Origin: Rhizobiaceae bacterium
Lineage (GTDB): Bacteria; Pseudomonadota; Alphaproteobacteria; Rhizobiales; Rhizobiaceae
DNA length: 64,000 nt
Assembly (NCBI GenBank): GCA_019635775.1
Contig: JAHBYU010000003.1
Location: 151,686-215,685, forward strand
Direction: 5' to 3'
Shown here: piece by piece, positions 15,882 to 24,235 of the stretch
How positions within the stretch are numbered: the first letter of the stretch is position 1
Layout of the letters: every line of letters starts with the position of its first letter
The notes under the pieces: generated by a model
What the model was told of the DNA's origin: nothing
The model's input: only the letters and a program-made list of their open reading frames with translations
Databases searched by the model: none
Program-made: the position numbers and the translations under genes

Positions 15882-17135
15882 GTGCTGGCGATGCGCATGA
15901 CAATGGCGGGGCTTTTGCTCGCAATCGGGGCAGGCAGCGTGGCTGCCCAGGACAGGACGATCGTCATCGAGAGCTGGCGCGACTACGACCTGCCGATCTG
16001 GCAGGAAACGATCATCCCCGCCTTCGAGGCAGGGCATCCGGGGATCAAGGTCCTGTTCCAGCCGTCGACGGATGCGGGATATGACAGCGCTCTGACACAA
16101 AGACTCGATGCCGGAACGGCAGGCGACCTCATCGCCTGTCGCCCGTCACGTGCATCGCTCGAGCTGTTCGATAAGGGGCATCTGGCTGGGCTGAACGATC
16201 TGCCGGAACTCGCCGGTTTCTCCGAATTCGAAAGATCTGCATGGACCACCGATGACGGCAAGATCACTTTCTGCGTGCCGGTCGCTTCGGTCATCCATGG
16301 CTTCATCTACAATGCAGACGCATTCGAGCAATTGGGCGTTGCGGTTCCGGTCACGGAAGCTGACTTCTTCGCGGCGCTGGAGAAGATCAAGGAAGAAGGC
16401 AGCTACGTCCCGCTTGCGCTGGGAACGAAGGATGTCTGGGAGGCCGGCATTCTCGGCTACCAGAACATCGGCCCGACCTACTGGAAGGGCGAGGAAGGCA
16501 GGCTTGCGCTGATTGCGGGCGAACAGAAGCTGACCGATCCGCAATGGATCGCGCCCTTGGCGACACTGTCCCGCTGGAAGGATTTCCTCGGTGAAGGCTT
16601 CGAGACGCGCGCTTACACCGAGAGCCAGAAACTGTTTGTCTCGGGCCGTGCCGCGATCTATCCGGCCGGGTCCTGGGAAATCGCAGGTTTCGAGGCGCAG
16701 GCGCGGTTCCGCATGGGAGCGTTCCCGCCGCCGGTGAAAAGCGCGGGCGACGACTGCTACATAACCGACGAGGCCGATATCGGCCTCGGCCTCAATGCCA
16801 GAAGCGCGAATGCCGAAGCGGCACGGGCTTTCCTGGCATGGGTCGCGTCGCCACAGTTCGCAGCGCTTTACACCGGAGCGCTGACCGGCTTCTTCAGCCC
16901 GAACGCGCAGCCCGCCAGCGCCAACGATCCCCTGTCGCGTGAATTCCTGTCCTGGCGCGCGCGATGCCGCTCCACATCACGGTTCACTGACGGGGTCCTG
17001 TCGCGTGGGGAACCCAGCCTTGCTGTCGAGAGCTGGGTTCGCTCGGCAGATGTCATCAACGGTACCGAGACGCCGGACGATGCCGCCGAGGCATTGCAGA
17101 AAGGTCTGGCGGGCTGGTACCGGCCTGCGGACTGA
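15882..17135 (+). CDS. Sugar ABC transporter substrate-binding protein, without adjacent permeases
   Basis: A family-1 periplasmic sugar-binding protein, about 417 residues, with a short signal peptide (MTMAGLLLAIGAGSVAAQ) and the mature sequence DRTIVIESWRDYDLPIWQE. The probable start is GTG at 15882 with GGAGGAGG 9 bases before it; the ATG at 15891 is too far from that site. It is divergent from the GlcNAc kinase operon (144-base gap), so it may bind an amino sugar. No permease or ATPase gene accompanies it: a terminator and an unrelated hydrolase follow. It must borrow a membrane complex encoded elsewhere or be a remnant. Confidence 0.85.
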   Translation: MLAMRMTMAGLLLAIGAGSVAAQDRTIVIESWRDYDLPIWQETIIPAFEAGHPGIKVLFQPSTDAGYDSALTQRLDAGTAGDLIACRPSRASLELFDKGHLAGLNDLPELAGFSEFERSAWTTDDGKITFCVPVASVIHGFIYNADAFEQLGVAVPVTEADFFAALEKIKEEGSYVPLALGTKDVWEAGILGYQNIGPTYWKGEEGRLALIAGEQKLTDPQWIAPLATLSRWKDFLGEGFETRAYTESQKLFVSGRAAIYPAGSWEIAGFEAQARFRMGAFPPPVKSAGDDCYITDEADIGLGLNARSANAEAARAFLAWVASPQFAALYTGALTGFFSPNAQPASANDPLSREFLSWRARCRSTSRFTDGVLSRGEPSLAVESWVRSADVINGTETPDDAAEALQKGLAGWYRPAD

Positions 17136-17184
17136 CTGCAGTGGATGCGCTTTCACAGCCCCGAATAATGAGCGCCCCAAAAGC

Positions 17185-17213
17185 AAAAAGCGGCCCCTGT
17201 GGAGCCGCTTTTT
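17185..17213. terminator. Rho-independent terminator, bidirectional
   Basis: AAAAAGCGGC and GCCGCTTTTT form a 10-base stem with a 9-base loop between the convergent sugar-binding protein and FAH-family genes. A and T tracts flank it on both strands. Confidence 0.9.
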
Positions 17214-17252
17214 CGGTTGCCGCCGGAGCGGCCGTCAAACCATTGTAGTGGA

Positions 17253-18104
17253 CTACTTGTCCTGCACGAAGGTCTGCTTCTGCGTGCCCAGGCCCTCGAT
17301 GCCGAGTTCGACCACGTCGCCGTTCTTCAGATATTTCGGCGGCTTCATGCCCATGCCGACGCCGGGAGGCGTGCCGGTCGAGATGATGTCGCCGGGAAGC
17401 AGCGACATGAACTGCGAAAGATACGAAACGAGATGAGCAACGCCATAGACCATCGTCTTGGTGGAGCCGTCCTGGCGCTTCTTGCCGTTGACCGTCAGCC
17501 ACATCTTCAGGTTCTGAGGGTCGGCGATCTCGTCCTTTGTGACGAGCCAAGGGCCGATCGGGCCGAACGTGTCGCAGCTCTTGCCCTTTGTCCACTGACC
17601 CTGCCGTTCGGTCTGGAAGGCGCGCTCCGAAACGTCGTGCGCGACGCAGTAGCCAGCGACATAGTCCAGCGCCTCGGCCTCTGAAACGTACTTGGCCTTC
17701 TTGCCGATCACGACGCCGAGCTCGACTTCCCAGTCGGTCTTCTTGGAGCCGCGCGGGATGAGCACGTCGTCGTTGGGGCCGACGATGGCCGATGACGCCT
17801 TCATGAAGACGACCGGCTCGGAAGGCACCGGCAGATTGGATTCGGCGGCGTGGTCGGCGTAGTTGAGACCGATGCAGATGAACTTGCCGGTTTCGGCAAC
17901 GCAGGGCCCCAGCCTCGGGTTTCCACGCACCAGCGGCAACGAGTTCGGGTCGATCTTGGCAAGCTTCTTCAGGCTAGCAGGCGCGAGCGCCGCACCGGCG
18001 ATATCGCCGACCTGCTCCGACAGGTCGCGAATCTTTCCATCGGCATCGAGCAGGCCCGGACGCTCCTTGCCCGGCTTTCCATAACGCAGCAGTTTCAAGG
18101 ACAT
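17253..18104 (-). CDS. Fumarylacetoacetate hydrolase (FAH) family protein
   Basis: A 283-residue FAH-superfamily enzyme, a Mg-dependent group that cleaves or isomerises beta-keto acid-type substrates. The FAH fold is seen from ICIGLNYADHAAE (about 74) through EPVVFMKASSAIVGPNDDV and DWEVELGVVIG to LLPGDIISTGTPPGVG. Residues E, E and D of the metal site fall in the DWEVELG region and the preceding segment. The start at 18104 has AGGAGGGA upstream. The gene stands alone, with a terminator downstream and a 20-bp inverted repeat 105 bases upstream. The substrate cannot be told; aromatic or sugar-acid catabolism are both possible. Confidence 0.88.
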   Translation of the reverse strand: MSLKLLRYGKPGKERPGLLDADGKIRDLSEQVGDIAGAALAPASLKKLAKIDPNSLPLVRGNPRLGPCVAETGKFICIGLNYADHAAESNLPVPSEPVVFMKASSAIVGPNDDVLIPRGSKKTDWEVELGVVIGKKAKYVSEAEALDYVAGYCVAHDVSERAFQTERQGQWTKGKSCDTFGPIGPWLVTKDEIADPQNLKMWLTVNGKKRQDGSTKTMVYGVAHLVSYLSQFMSLLPGDIISTGTPPGVGMGMKPPKYLKNGDVVELGIEGLGTQKQTFVQDK

Positions 18105-18209
18105 TCCCTCCTGAGGTCCGGCCCGTGACAGCGTTGCGGCCGGCATGATCGCGTTAGGCGGAGGATGATATCGGAAAAGTCCGACAAATGGTCACGACCG
18201 CCAGAGTCT

Positions 18210-18229
18210 ACCGTACCGGCGGGTACGGT
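18210..18229. promoter_or_regulatory. 20-bp inverted repeat, candidate operator
   Basis: ACCGTACC and GGTACGGT are perfect 8-base arms around GGCG. It lies 105 bases upstream of the FAH-family start and 68 bases beyond the fpr stop. There is no T tract, so a regulator-binding site is more likely than a terminator. The regulator is not identified. Confidence 0.5.
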
Positions 18230-18297
18230 TCATCCGCGCACCTTTTTGCAGGTGTAGGCTTTCCGGACAAGTGGAAATCGGCCCGGACGCGCCGAAA

Positions 18298-19134
18298 TCA
18301 GCCGACGAAGGCGCGTTCGACCACAAAATCGGCAGGTTGGTTCAGCGAACCTTCCTCGAACCCGATCTTCTCGACCAGTTCCTTGACGTCCTTGAGCATG
18401 TGCATGGAACCGCAGATCATAACGCGGTCGGTCGCTGGCGACAGCGGGGCAAGGCCCGTATCCTCATAGAACCGGCCATTCTCGATCAGGCGCGTGATGC
18501 GGCCCATGCGCGGCGTGATCTCGCGTGTCGTGGTCGAGTAGAGCGTCACCCTGCCCTGTGTCAGTTCGCCGATCAGCGGATCGGCGGCGAGATTCTCGAA
18601 AAGCTCGACGCCATAGGCCAGCTCGGCATGGTCGCGGCAGGTATGGGTGAGGATGATCTCCTCGAATTTCTCGTAGGTGTCTGGATCGCGCACCAGGCTT
18701 GCAAACGGCGCGATGCCGGTTCCGGTCGAGATCATGAACAGGCGCTTCGCAGGCATCAGTGCGTCGGTGACCAGCGTGCCGGTGGACTTCTGCCGCAGCA
18801 GCACGGTGTCGCCGGGCTGTATCTTCTGGAGATGCGAGGTCAGCGGGCCATCCGGCACCTTGATCGAGAAGAACTCGATCTCCTCGTCCCATGCCGGGCT
18901 GGCGATGGAATAGGCGCGGAAGACCGGCTTCTCGGCATTCGGCAGCCCGATCATCACGAACTCGCCCGATCTGAACCGGAAGGACTGCGGCCGTGTCACG
19001 CGAAACGAGAAAAGACGATCCGTGTAGTGGCGCACGGATACGACGGTCTCGGCGTACACATTGGCCGGGATCGGGAAGGACGCGGGGCTTTCGGCCGCCG
19101 CGTCCTCTATCCTTGCGGTTGATGTCTGCTGCAT
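18298..19134 (-). CDS. fpr: Ferredoxin--NADP(+) reductase
   Basis: A cytosolic FAD enzyme that moves electrons between NADPH and ferredoxin or flavodoxin. The 278-residue protein has the FAD motif RAYSIASP, the NADP motif GTGIAPFASLVRDP, and the C-terminal VVERAFVG tail typical of bacterial subclass II enzymes. The start at 19134 has AAAGG upstream; the open frame to 19311 has no coding character. It diverges from hyuA, and the 194-base gap holds a palindromic site shared with the hydroxylase/pncA promoter region, so it may supply reduced ferredoxin to the 6-hydroxynicotinate-reductase-like enzyme. Fpr can also be a general stress or housekeeping enzyme. Confidence 0.93.
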   Translation of the reverse strand: MQQTSTARIEDAAAESPASFPIPANVYAETVVSVRHYTDRLFSFRVTRPQSFRFRSGEFVMIGLPNAEKPVFRAYSIASPAWDEEIEFFSIKVPDGPLTSHLQKIQPGDTVLLRQKSTGTLVTDALMPAKRLFMISTGTGIAPFASLVRDPDTYEKFEEIILTHTCRDHAELAYGVELFENLAADPLIGELTQGRVTLYSTTTREITPRMGRITRLIENGRFYEDTGLAPLSPATDRVMICGSMHMLKDVKELVEKIGFEEGSLNQPADFVVERAFVG

Positions 19135-19234
19135 TCTCGAGCCTTTCGACAACACGACACTCCGCGCTGGATCTTCTAGCATCCGGCGCGTCGGGCAAAG
19201 CGGCTGGAACGGTGATGCCTTGTTTGGGGAATTT

Positions 19235-19250
19235 ATTAGTATACAAATGA
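19235..19250. promoter_or_regulatory. Shared palindromic site 1 (fpr/hyuA divergent region)
   Basis: ATTAGTATACAAATGA, a near-palindrome around GTATAC. It matches the site in the pncA/hydroxylase gap (ATTCGTATGCAAATGA) at 14 of 16 positions. It lies 100 bases from the fpr start and 78 bases from the hyuA start. The MarR-family gene at 23767 is the only regulator in the island and so the best candidate to bind it. Confidence 0.65.
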
Positions 19251-19328
19251 ATATCGGGTCAAGATATCGAGGCGGAACGGGCTTCCAACTTGTCGGCCTA
19301 GAGCAGTTCATCGTTCCGGATTTCGTGC

Positions 19329-21413
19329 ATGGCTGAGAAAAATCGGGCGGGGCATGATGTTTCTACTGGCGGCGGCGTCGTTGCCGGCATCGATGTCGGC
19401 GGAACTTTCACCGACCTTATCCTGATCGACGATCGCAACGGCGGGGTGCGCATAGCAAAGGTGCCGACGACGCCCGACAACCAGGCTTTCGGTGTCGTGG
19501 AGGCGCTGGGCGCGACCGGCGTCGGCGTGGCCGGCATCGATCTGATCGTCCATGGAACGACGACCACGACAAATGCCGTGCTGGAACGGCGGCTGGCTAA
19601 AACCGGCATGATCACCACGCGCGGCTTTCGTGACGTGATCGAACTTGGCCGGCGCACGCGCCCGCAACCCTACGGCATGACGGGCAGTTTCGTTCCGGTC
19701 ATTGCGCGCAACCTGCGCCTTGAGGTGTCGGAACGCGTCGAGGCGGGCGGCAGGGTGCGTACGCCGCTCGATGAGGATGAGGTCAGGGCTGCGGTACGGC
19801 AATTGCTCGAAGCCGGCTGCGAGTCTCTGGTCATCCATTTCCTGCATGCCTACGCCAACCCGGCGCATGAAAGACGCGCAGCCGAAATCGCGCGAGAGTC
19901 CTGGCCCAATAGCTACATCACGACCGGCCATTCGCTGCTTTCGGAGGCGCGCGAATTCGAGCGCGGCGTGACAGCATCGGTGAATGCCTCCGTGCAGCCG
20001 ATCCTCGAGCGCTATGTCGAGAAATTGCGCAACGAACTGGAAGGAAGGGGCTATGCTCGCGACTTCCTGATCATGAACGGAAATGGCGGCATGATCTCGG
20101 CGCGCTTCGTGGCGCGGGAAGCCGCCAAGACGGTGATGTCTGGGCCGGCTTCGGGCGTCATTGCCGCTGCCAGCACCGGCAGGCGCGCCGGCTACAGGAA
20201 CCTCGTTACCTACGACATGGGCGGCACGTCGAGCGATGTGGCGTTGATCCTCGACGCCGAGCCTGCCGTCTCCAACGAGACCGAGATCGAGTATGCGATG
20301 CCGATCCATGTACCCATGGTGGCGGTGCACACGGTGGGCGCTGGTGGCGGCTCGATCGCGCGCGTTGACGCATCGGGCCTGATCCAGGTCGGCCCGGAAA
20401 GCGCCGGTGCGACGCCGGGTCCGGTCTGCTACGGCCGTGGGGGTTCGGAGCCCACCATCACGGATGCCAACCTGGTGCTGGGCAGGCTCGACCCGAAACG
20501 GCTTCTGGCCGTCGATACGCCGGTGACAGTCGAGCAGGTGAGGGAAGTCTTCGAACAGAGGATCGGACGGGTCGCGGGGCTCGATTCCATTGCTGCCGCT
20601 GGCGCCGTTCTCAAGCTCGGCAACCTGAAGATGGCCGGCGCCATCCGCATGGTGTCGGTGAGCAGGGGCCACGACCCGCGCGACTTTGCCCTGTTCGCCT
20701 TCGGCGGCGCCGGACCGCTGCACGCTTCGGCGTTGGCGCGCGAGCTTGGACTGCCGACCGTGCTCGTCCCGGCGCGACCCGGCATCACGAATGCGTTGGG
20801 CTGCGTGGTCGCAGATCTGCGCCACGATTTCGTCAACACGATCAACCAGCCTCTGCCCCAGCTCGACGAGGCCAATGTCCGCGCGGTCCTGGAGCGACAT
20901 CGCGCCCAGGGCGAGGCGCTGATCGCAAAGGAAGCCGTCCGGCCGGAGAAGATCCGCACCGTCCATTCGGCCGACATGCAGTTCGTCGGCCAGACCCATA
21001 TCCTCACTGTGCCGCTACCATCCTCCGACGTGTCGCGGGAGCAGCTTCAGACATTGTTCGAGAAAGCCTACTTCGCGCGCTTCCGCGTCGAGCTTCCGGA
21101 AATCCGCGCCAATCTGGTCAATCTCAACACGTCCGTGATCGGGGTGAGGCAGGCCGTCGATCTCGGGCAACTGATAGACCCTGCGGGCAGGGCGAAGGAT
21201 CTGGACGGAGCGCTACGCGAGGTCCGGCCGGTCTGGTATGAAGGCGCGTGGTTCGATACGCCGGTTTACCTGCGTGAGAAATTGCCGCTAGATGCCATCT
21301 TGCATGGGCCAGCCATCCTCGAACAGCTGGACGCGACGACGGTTCTGGAGCCTGGCGATGTCGCGAGGAGCGATGCTGACGGAAATCTTCTGATCGAGGT
21401 GGGAAAGGCATGA
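19329..21413 (+). CDS. hyuA: Hydantoinase/oxoprolinase family protein, subunit A
   Basis: The ATP-binding subunit of an ATP-dependent cyclic-amide hydrolase or related enzyme, 694 residues, the standard length. The N-terminal ASKHA motif is AGIDVGGTFTDLILIDD (about 19) with VHGTTTTTNAVLERR, and the second phosphate motif is YDMGGTSSDVALI. Members open hydantoins or 5-oxoproline, or carboxylate acetone-type ketones. It overlaps hyuB by ATGA. In this island it could open the lactam made by the hydroxylase and reductase, but substrate cannot be read from sequence. The ATG at 19329 has only a weak GGAT ribosome site. Confidence 0.92.
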   Translation: MAEKNRAGHDVSTGGGVVAGIDVGGTFTDLILIDDRNGGVRIAKVPTTPDNQAFGVVEALGATGVGVAGIDLIVHGTTTTTNAVLERRLAKTGMITTRGFRDVIELGRRTRPQPYGMTGSFVPVIARNLRLEVSERVEAGGRVRTPLDEDEVRAAVRQLLEAGCESLVIHFLHAYANPAHERRAAEIARESWPNSYITTGHSLLSEAREFERGVTASVNASVQPILERYVEKLRNELEGRGYARDFLIMNGNGGMISARFVAREAAKTVMSGPASGVIAAASTGRRAGYRNLVTYDMGGTSSDVALILDAEPAVSNETEIEYAMPIHVPMVAVHTVGAGGGSIARVDASGLIQVGPESAGATPGPVCYGRGGSEPTITDANLVLGRLDPKRLLAVDTPVTVEQVREVFEQRIGRVAGLDSIAAAGAVLKLGNLKMAGAIRMVSVSRGHDPRDFALFAFGGAGPLHASALARELGLPTVLVPARPGITNALGCVVADLRHDFVNTINQPLPQLDEANVRAVLERHRAQGEALIAKEAVRPEKIRTVHSADMQFVGQTHILTVPLPSSDVSREQLQTLFEKAYFARFRVELPEIRANLVNLNTSVIGVRQAVDLGQLIDPAGRAKDLDGALREVRPVWYEGAWFDTPVYLREKLPLDAILHGPAILEQLDATTVLEPGDVARSDADGNLLIEVGKA

Positions 21414-23092
21414 CTCTCGACGCCATCACGCTTTCGGTGATCCAGGCAGCACTGCAGCAGACCTGCGACGAGATGGACCTGACTTTCAGCCGCGCCGCGT
21501 TCTCGCCCGTCATTGCGGAGGCGAACGACCGATCGGACGGAATCTATTCGGCCGTCGATGGCTCGCTGATCGCACAGGGCTCTCAGGGACTACCGGTGTT
21601 TGTCGGCGTCATGCAGTACTCTACGAAGACGATCATCGAGATGATCGCCGACAGGCGCTGCCTGCCGCCCGAAGAGGGCGACATCTACATCGTCAACGAC
21701 CCCTATCTCGGCGGCACGCACCTGATGGACGTGCGTTTCGCCATGCCGGTCTACAGGGGCGACACGATTTTCTGCTGGCTCTCCAACACCGGCCACTGGC
21801 CTGACATTGGTGGTGCGGTGCCGGGCGGTTTCTCCGCATCCGCGACCGCAGTCGAGCAGGAAGGCCTGCGCCTGCCGCCGGTGAAGCTCTTCAAGAAGGG
21901 AAAGCTCGATCCCGAGATCTACGCGATCATCACCTCCAATATACGCGTAGCCGACCAGCGCATCGGTGACATCCGGGCACAGGCGGCGGCGTTGCGCGTG
22001 GGGCAAGAGCGGCTTTTCGCAATCCTCGACCGCTATGGCGACGACACGGTGACCGAGGCGATCGCCGAGTTGCGCAAACGCGCGGCCGAGCAGATGCGCG
22101 CCAGCATCGCGGATATACCCGACGGCATCTACCGCGCGAAAGCCTTCGTGGACTCCGACGGCGTCGTGAACGAGCCGCTGACCATAACGCTGGCAGTGGA
22201 GAAAAAGGGCGACGGCCTGACTTTCGATTTCTCGGGCTCATCGAAACCCTGCGCGGGTCCGATGAACAGCGTGCTCGCAACCACGCTGTCGTCGGTCTAT
22301 CTGGCGATGCGGCACATCTTCCCGCAAGTGCCTATCAGCGCGGGCGCATTCGAGCCGCTGAACGTGCTTACACCGGAAGGCACTTTCCTTGACGCTAAAT
22401 ATCCGCGTCCCGTCTCAGGCTGCGCCGCTGAGGTGTCGCAGCGCATAGCAGAAGCGGTATTCGCGGCGATGGTGCAGGCCCTGCCGGACAGGGTGACGGC
22501 GGCTCCGGCGGGTTCAAGCGGAAATTTTGCCCTCGGCGGCCACGATCCGGCGCGGGGTCGCGATTTTGTCATGTACCAGATTTCCGGCGGAGGCTATGGC
22601 GGCAATCTGCGCGAAGACGGGCTGACCAATGGATGCTCAACCATCGGCATCTCCAAGTCTCCGCCGGTTGAAATCATGGAGCAGGCCTTTCCGGTGCTCT
22701 ATCGGCACTATGCGTTGCGCGAGGGTTCCGGCGGCGCAGGCAGGCATCGCGGCGGCTTCGGCCTGTCCTACGAAGTTGAGTTGCTTCGCGGAGAAGCGCG
22801 TGCGTCCTTCGTCATGGATCACGGTCGTTTCGGCCCGCAAGGCGTGCTTGGCGGAAAGGACGGCGCGGTCAACACGGTCACCGTCTTCCGCGACGGCCAG
22901 GCGCATGTGCCCGTTCATCTCTCCAAGGAGCAGGACATTCCGTTGAAGGCCGGCGACCGCGTCCGTGTCGGCACGCCAGGCGGGGGTGGTTACGGCGATC
23001 CCGCAAAGCGGGACCGCGACCTCGTCAGGCGTGACATTGCGCTTGGCTACTACACGGCGGACGAAGCGGACAGGCTGTTCGGATCAGCCTGA
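21410..23092 (+). CDS. hyuB: Hydantoinase B/oxoprolinase family protein, subunit B
   Basis: Partner of HyuA, 560 residues. The family is evident from DEMDLTFSRAAFSPVIAEAND, the metal-binding region YLGGTHLMDVRFAMPVY with NTGHWPDIGG, and the C-terminal RVGTPGGGGYGDP. Subunit B carries the metal site that activates the ring or ketone substrate in characterised relatives. The start overlaps the hyuA stop (ATGA at 21410-21413), so the two are made together. Its 3' end overlaps the convergent glycolipid-binding-like gene by 43 bases. Confidence 0.92.
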   Translation: MTLDAITLSVIQAALQQTCDEMDLTFSRAAFSPVIAEANDRSDGIYSAVDGSLIAQGSQGLPVFVGVMQYSTKTIIEMIADRRCLPPEEGDIYIVNDPYLGGTHLMDVRFAMPVYRGDTIFCWLSNTGHWPDIGGAVPGGFSASATAVEQEGLRLPPVKLFKKGKLDPEIYAIITSNIRVADQRIGDIRAQAAALRVGQERLFAILDRYGDDTVTEAIAELRKRAAEQMRASIADIPDGIYRAKAFVDSDGVVNEPLTITLAVEKKGDGLTFDFSGSSKPCAGPMNSVLATTLSSVYLAMRHIFPQVPISAGAFEPLNVLTPEGTFLDAKYPRPVSGCAAEVSQRIAEAVFAAMVQALPDRVTAAPAGSSGNFALGGHDPARGRDFVMYQISGGGYGGNLREDGLTNGCSTIGISKSPPVEIMEQAFPVLYRHYALREGSGGAGRHRGGFGLSYEVELLRGEARASFVMDHGRFGPQGVLGGKDGAVNTVTVFRDGQAHVPVHLSKEQDIPLKAGDRVRVGTPGGGGYGDPAKRDRDLVRRDIALGYYTADEADRLFGSA

Positions 23093-23658
23093 CCGTCGGA
23101 ACCAAGTTCCAGCTCCCAGAGATCGGGATAGAGCCTGACGAAGCCGCTCTTGTCCATTTCGAGAATTGCCTCGTAGCCTGACGGCGGCGAGGAGTACCAG
23201 TAATGAGTCTCGTCGCGCCGCTCATAGATCTGGGGAAGTTCGACGAGCCGTTCCTGGCCGATATCGAACCATGCTACCGAAAATTCCGCGCGCTCCCCGA
23301 TCTCCAGCTTTGCGCGACCAAGCTGCTGAAGATTGGTGGCCGGCGTGAAGCCGAAATCGAGATCTGCGATGTCGGCAAATCCCTGCGGCTTGCCGTCGAG
23401 CTTCCAGCCCTCCGGTGTGCGTTCCATCGCATGGAAAAAGCGCCGCCCGCCCGATATGCCGCGAATGCTGCCGCGCTTGCTGTTCCATGCGTCATCCATT
23501 TCCAGCGTATAGTTCACCGCGACAGGGCCGTCTTCGCCAAGGAAGGACGACATGCCCGTTAGGTGCCAGCCGGTCAGGGCCTGCGCCAGCAGTGCGGCGT
23601 CATGGCCTGGCGTATGCAGGGTGCGCCACAAAACGGATTCGGAGGTTCGGTCGAGCAT
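23050..23658 (-). CDS. Putative glycolipid-binding family protein (DUF1089)
   Basis: A 202-residue cytoplasmic protein of the putative glycolipid-binding (DUF1089) family, whose beta-barrel fold has been proposed to hold lipids; no function is proven. The pattern includes HLTGMSSFLGEDGPVAVNYT, GWKLDGKP and a C-terminal LYPDLWELE. It has no signal peptide. It lies 108 bases downstream of the MarR gene on the same strand but is not overlapped with it, so membership in the catabolic operon is uncertain. Confidence 0.8.
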   Translation of the reverse strand: MLDRTSESVLWRTLHTPGHDAALLAQALTGWHLTGMSSFLGEDGPVAVNYTLEMDDAWNSKRGSIRGISGGRRFFHAMERTPEGWKLDGKPQGFADIADLDFGFTPATNLQQLGRAKLEIGERAEFSVAWFDIGQERLVELPQIYERRDETHYWYSSPPSGYEAILEMDKSGFVRLYPDLWELELGSDGQADPNSLSASSAV

Positions 23659-23766
23659 GGCTGGCCTTCATCTTCTTGTTGTCAGCCGCCCGCGATTTGC
23701 TCATAGCAGGTCCATCAAGGAGTTTTTGAGGCGAAAGAGCGGCTTTTGGCGGACACGTACGCTGCG

Positions 23767-24222
23767 TCACGCTATCCGGGCGAGTAGCCTCATCAGTGTC
23801 GCCGCCTCCCGCTGTGACAGCGGCTGCAGGGTCTCGGCGGTGATCTCTTCCGCGAGCGGAACGAGCCGATCCAGCGTTTCCCGTCCTTGCGAAGTCAGGC
23901 TGACCATCAGGCGACGCCTGTCGACTTTGTGCCTGCTGACCTCAACAAGCCCACGCGCCTTCAGCCGGTCGATGACGCCCTTGATCGTTGCCGCATCCAT
24001 TGCGACCATGCTGCCGAGCTGGTTTTGCGAGGTTTCGCCAACATCGGCCAGCTTGGCGAGCGCTGCGAACTGCGGCGGCGTCATGTCTGCGATCCGGCCA
24101 GCAAAGATCGCGACGTGGCGCTGGTGTGCCCGTCGCAGTATGAAACCGATCTGTTCCTGAAGGCGATAGCTTGCGTCCTGCGACTCGGGATCGAGAAGCC
24201 TGACCTCGCTTTCGCCGGTCAT
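23767..24222 (-). CDS. MarR-family transcriptional regulator
   Basis: A 151-residue winged-helix regulator. The dimerisation helices run from SYRLQEQIGFILRRAHQRH, followed by the HTH (PPQFAALAKLADVGETSQNQLG and AATIKGVIDRLKARGLVEV) and the wing (KVDRRRLMVSLTSQG). The start at 24222 gives standard MarR length; the frame upstream to 24441 overlaps the DUF1185 gene and is not coding. It is the last gene of the hydroxylase operon, 13 bases after DUF1185. MarR proteins of catabolic clusters commonly sense the aromatic substrate; here the two shared palindromes are its likely targets. Confidence 0.9.
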   Translation of the reverse strand: MTGESEVRLLDPESQDASYRLQEQIGFILRRAHQRHVAIFAGRIADMTPPQFAALAKLADVGETSQNQLGSMVAMDAATIKGVIDRLKARGLVEVSRHKVDRRRLMVSLTSQGRETLDRLVPLAEEITAETLQPLSQREAATLMRLLARIA

Positions 24223-24235
24223 GCTGGCGATCCGT

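Noticed and set aside
19308-20999. 563-codon minus-strand frame opposite hyuA
   Set aside because: Low-complexity, His/Arg/Asp-rich translation typical of antisense of a high-GC gene; hyuA on the plus strand matches its family end to end.
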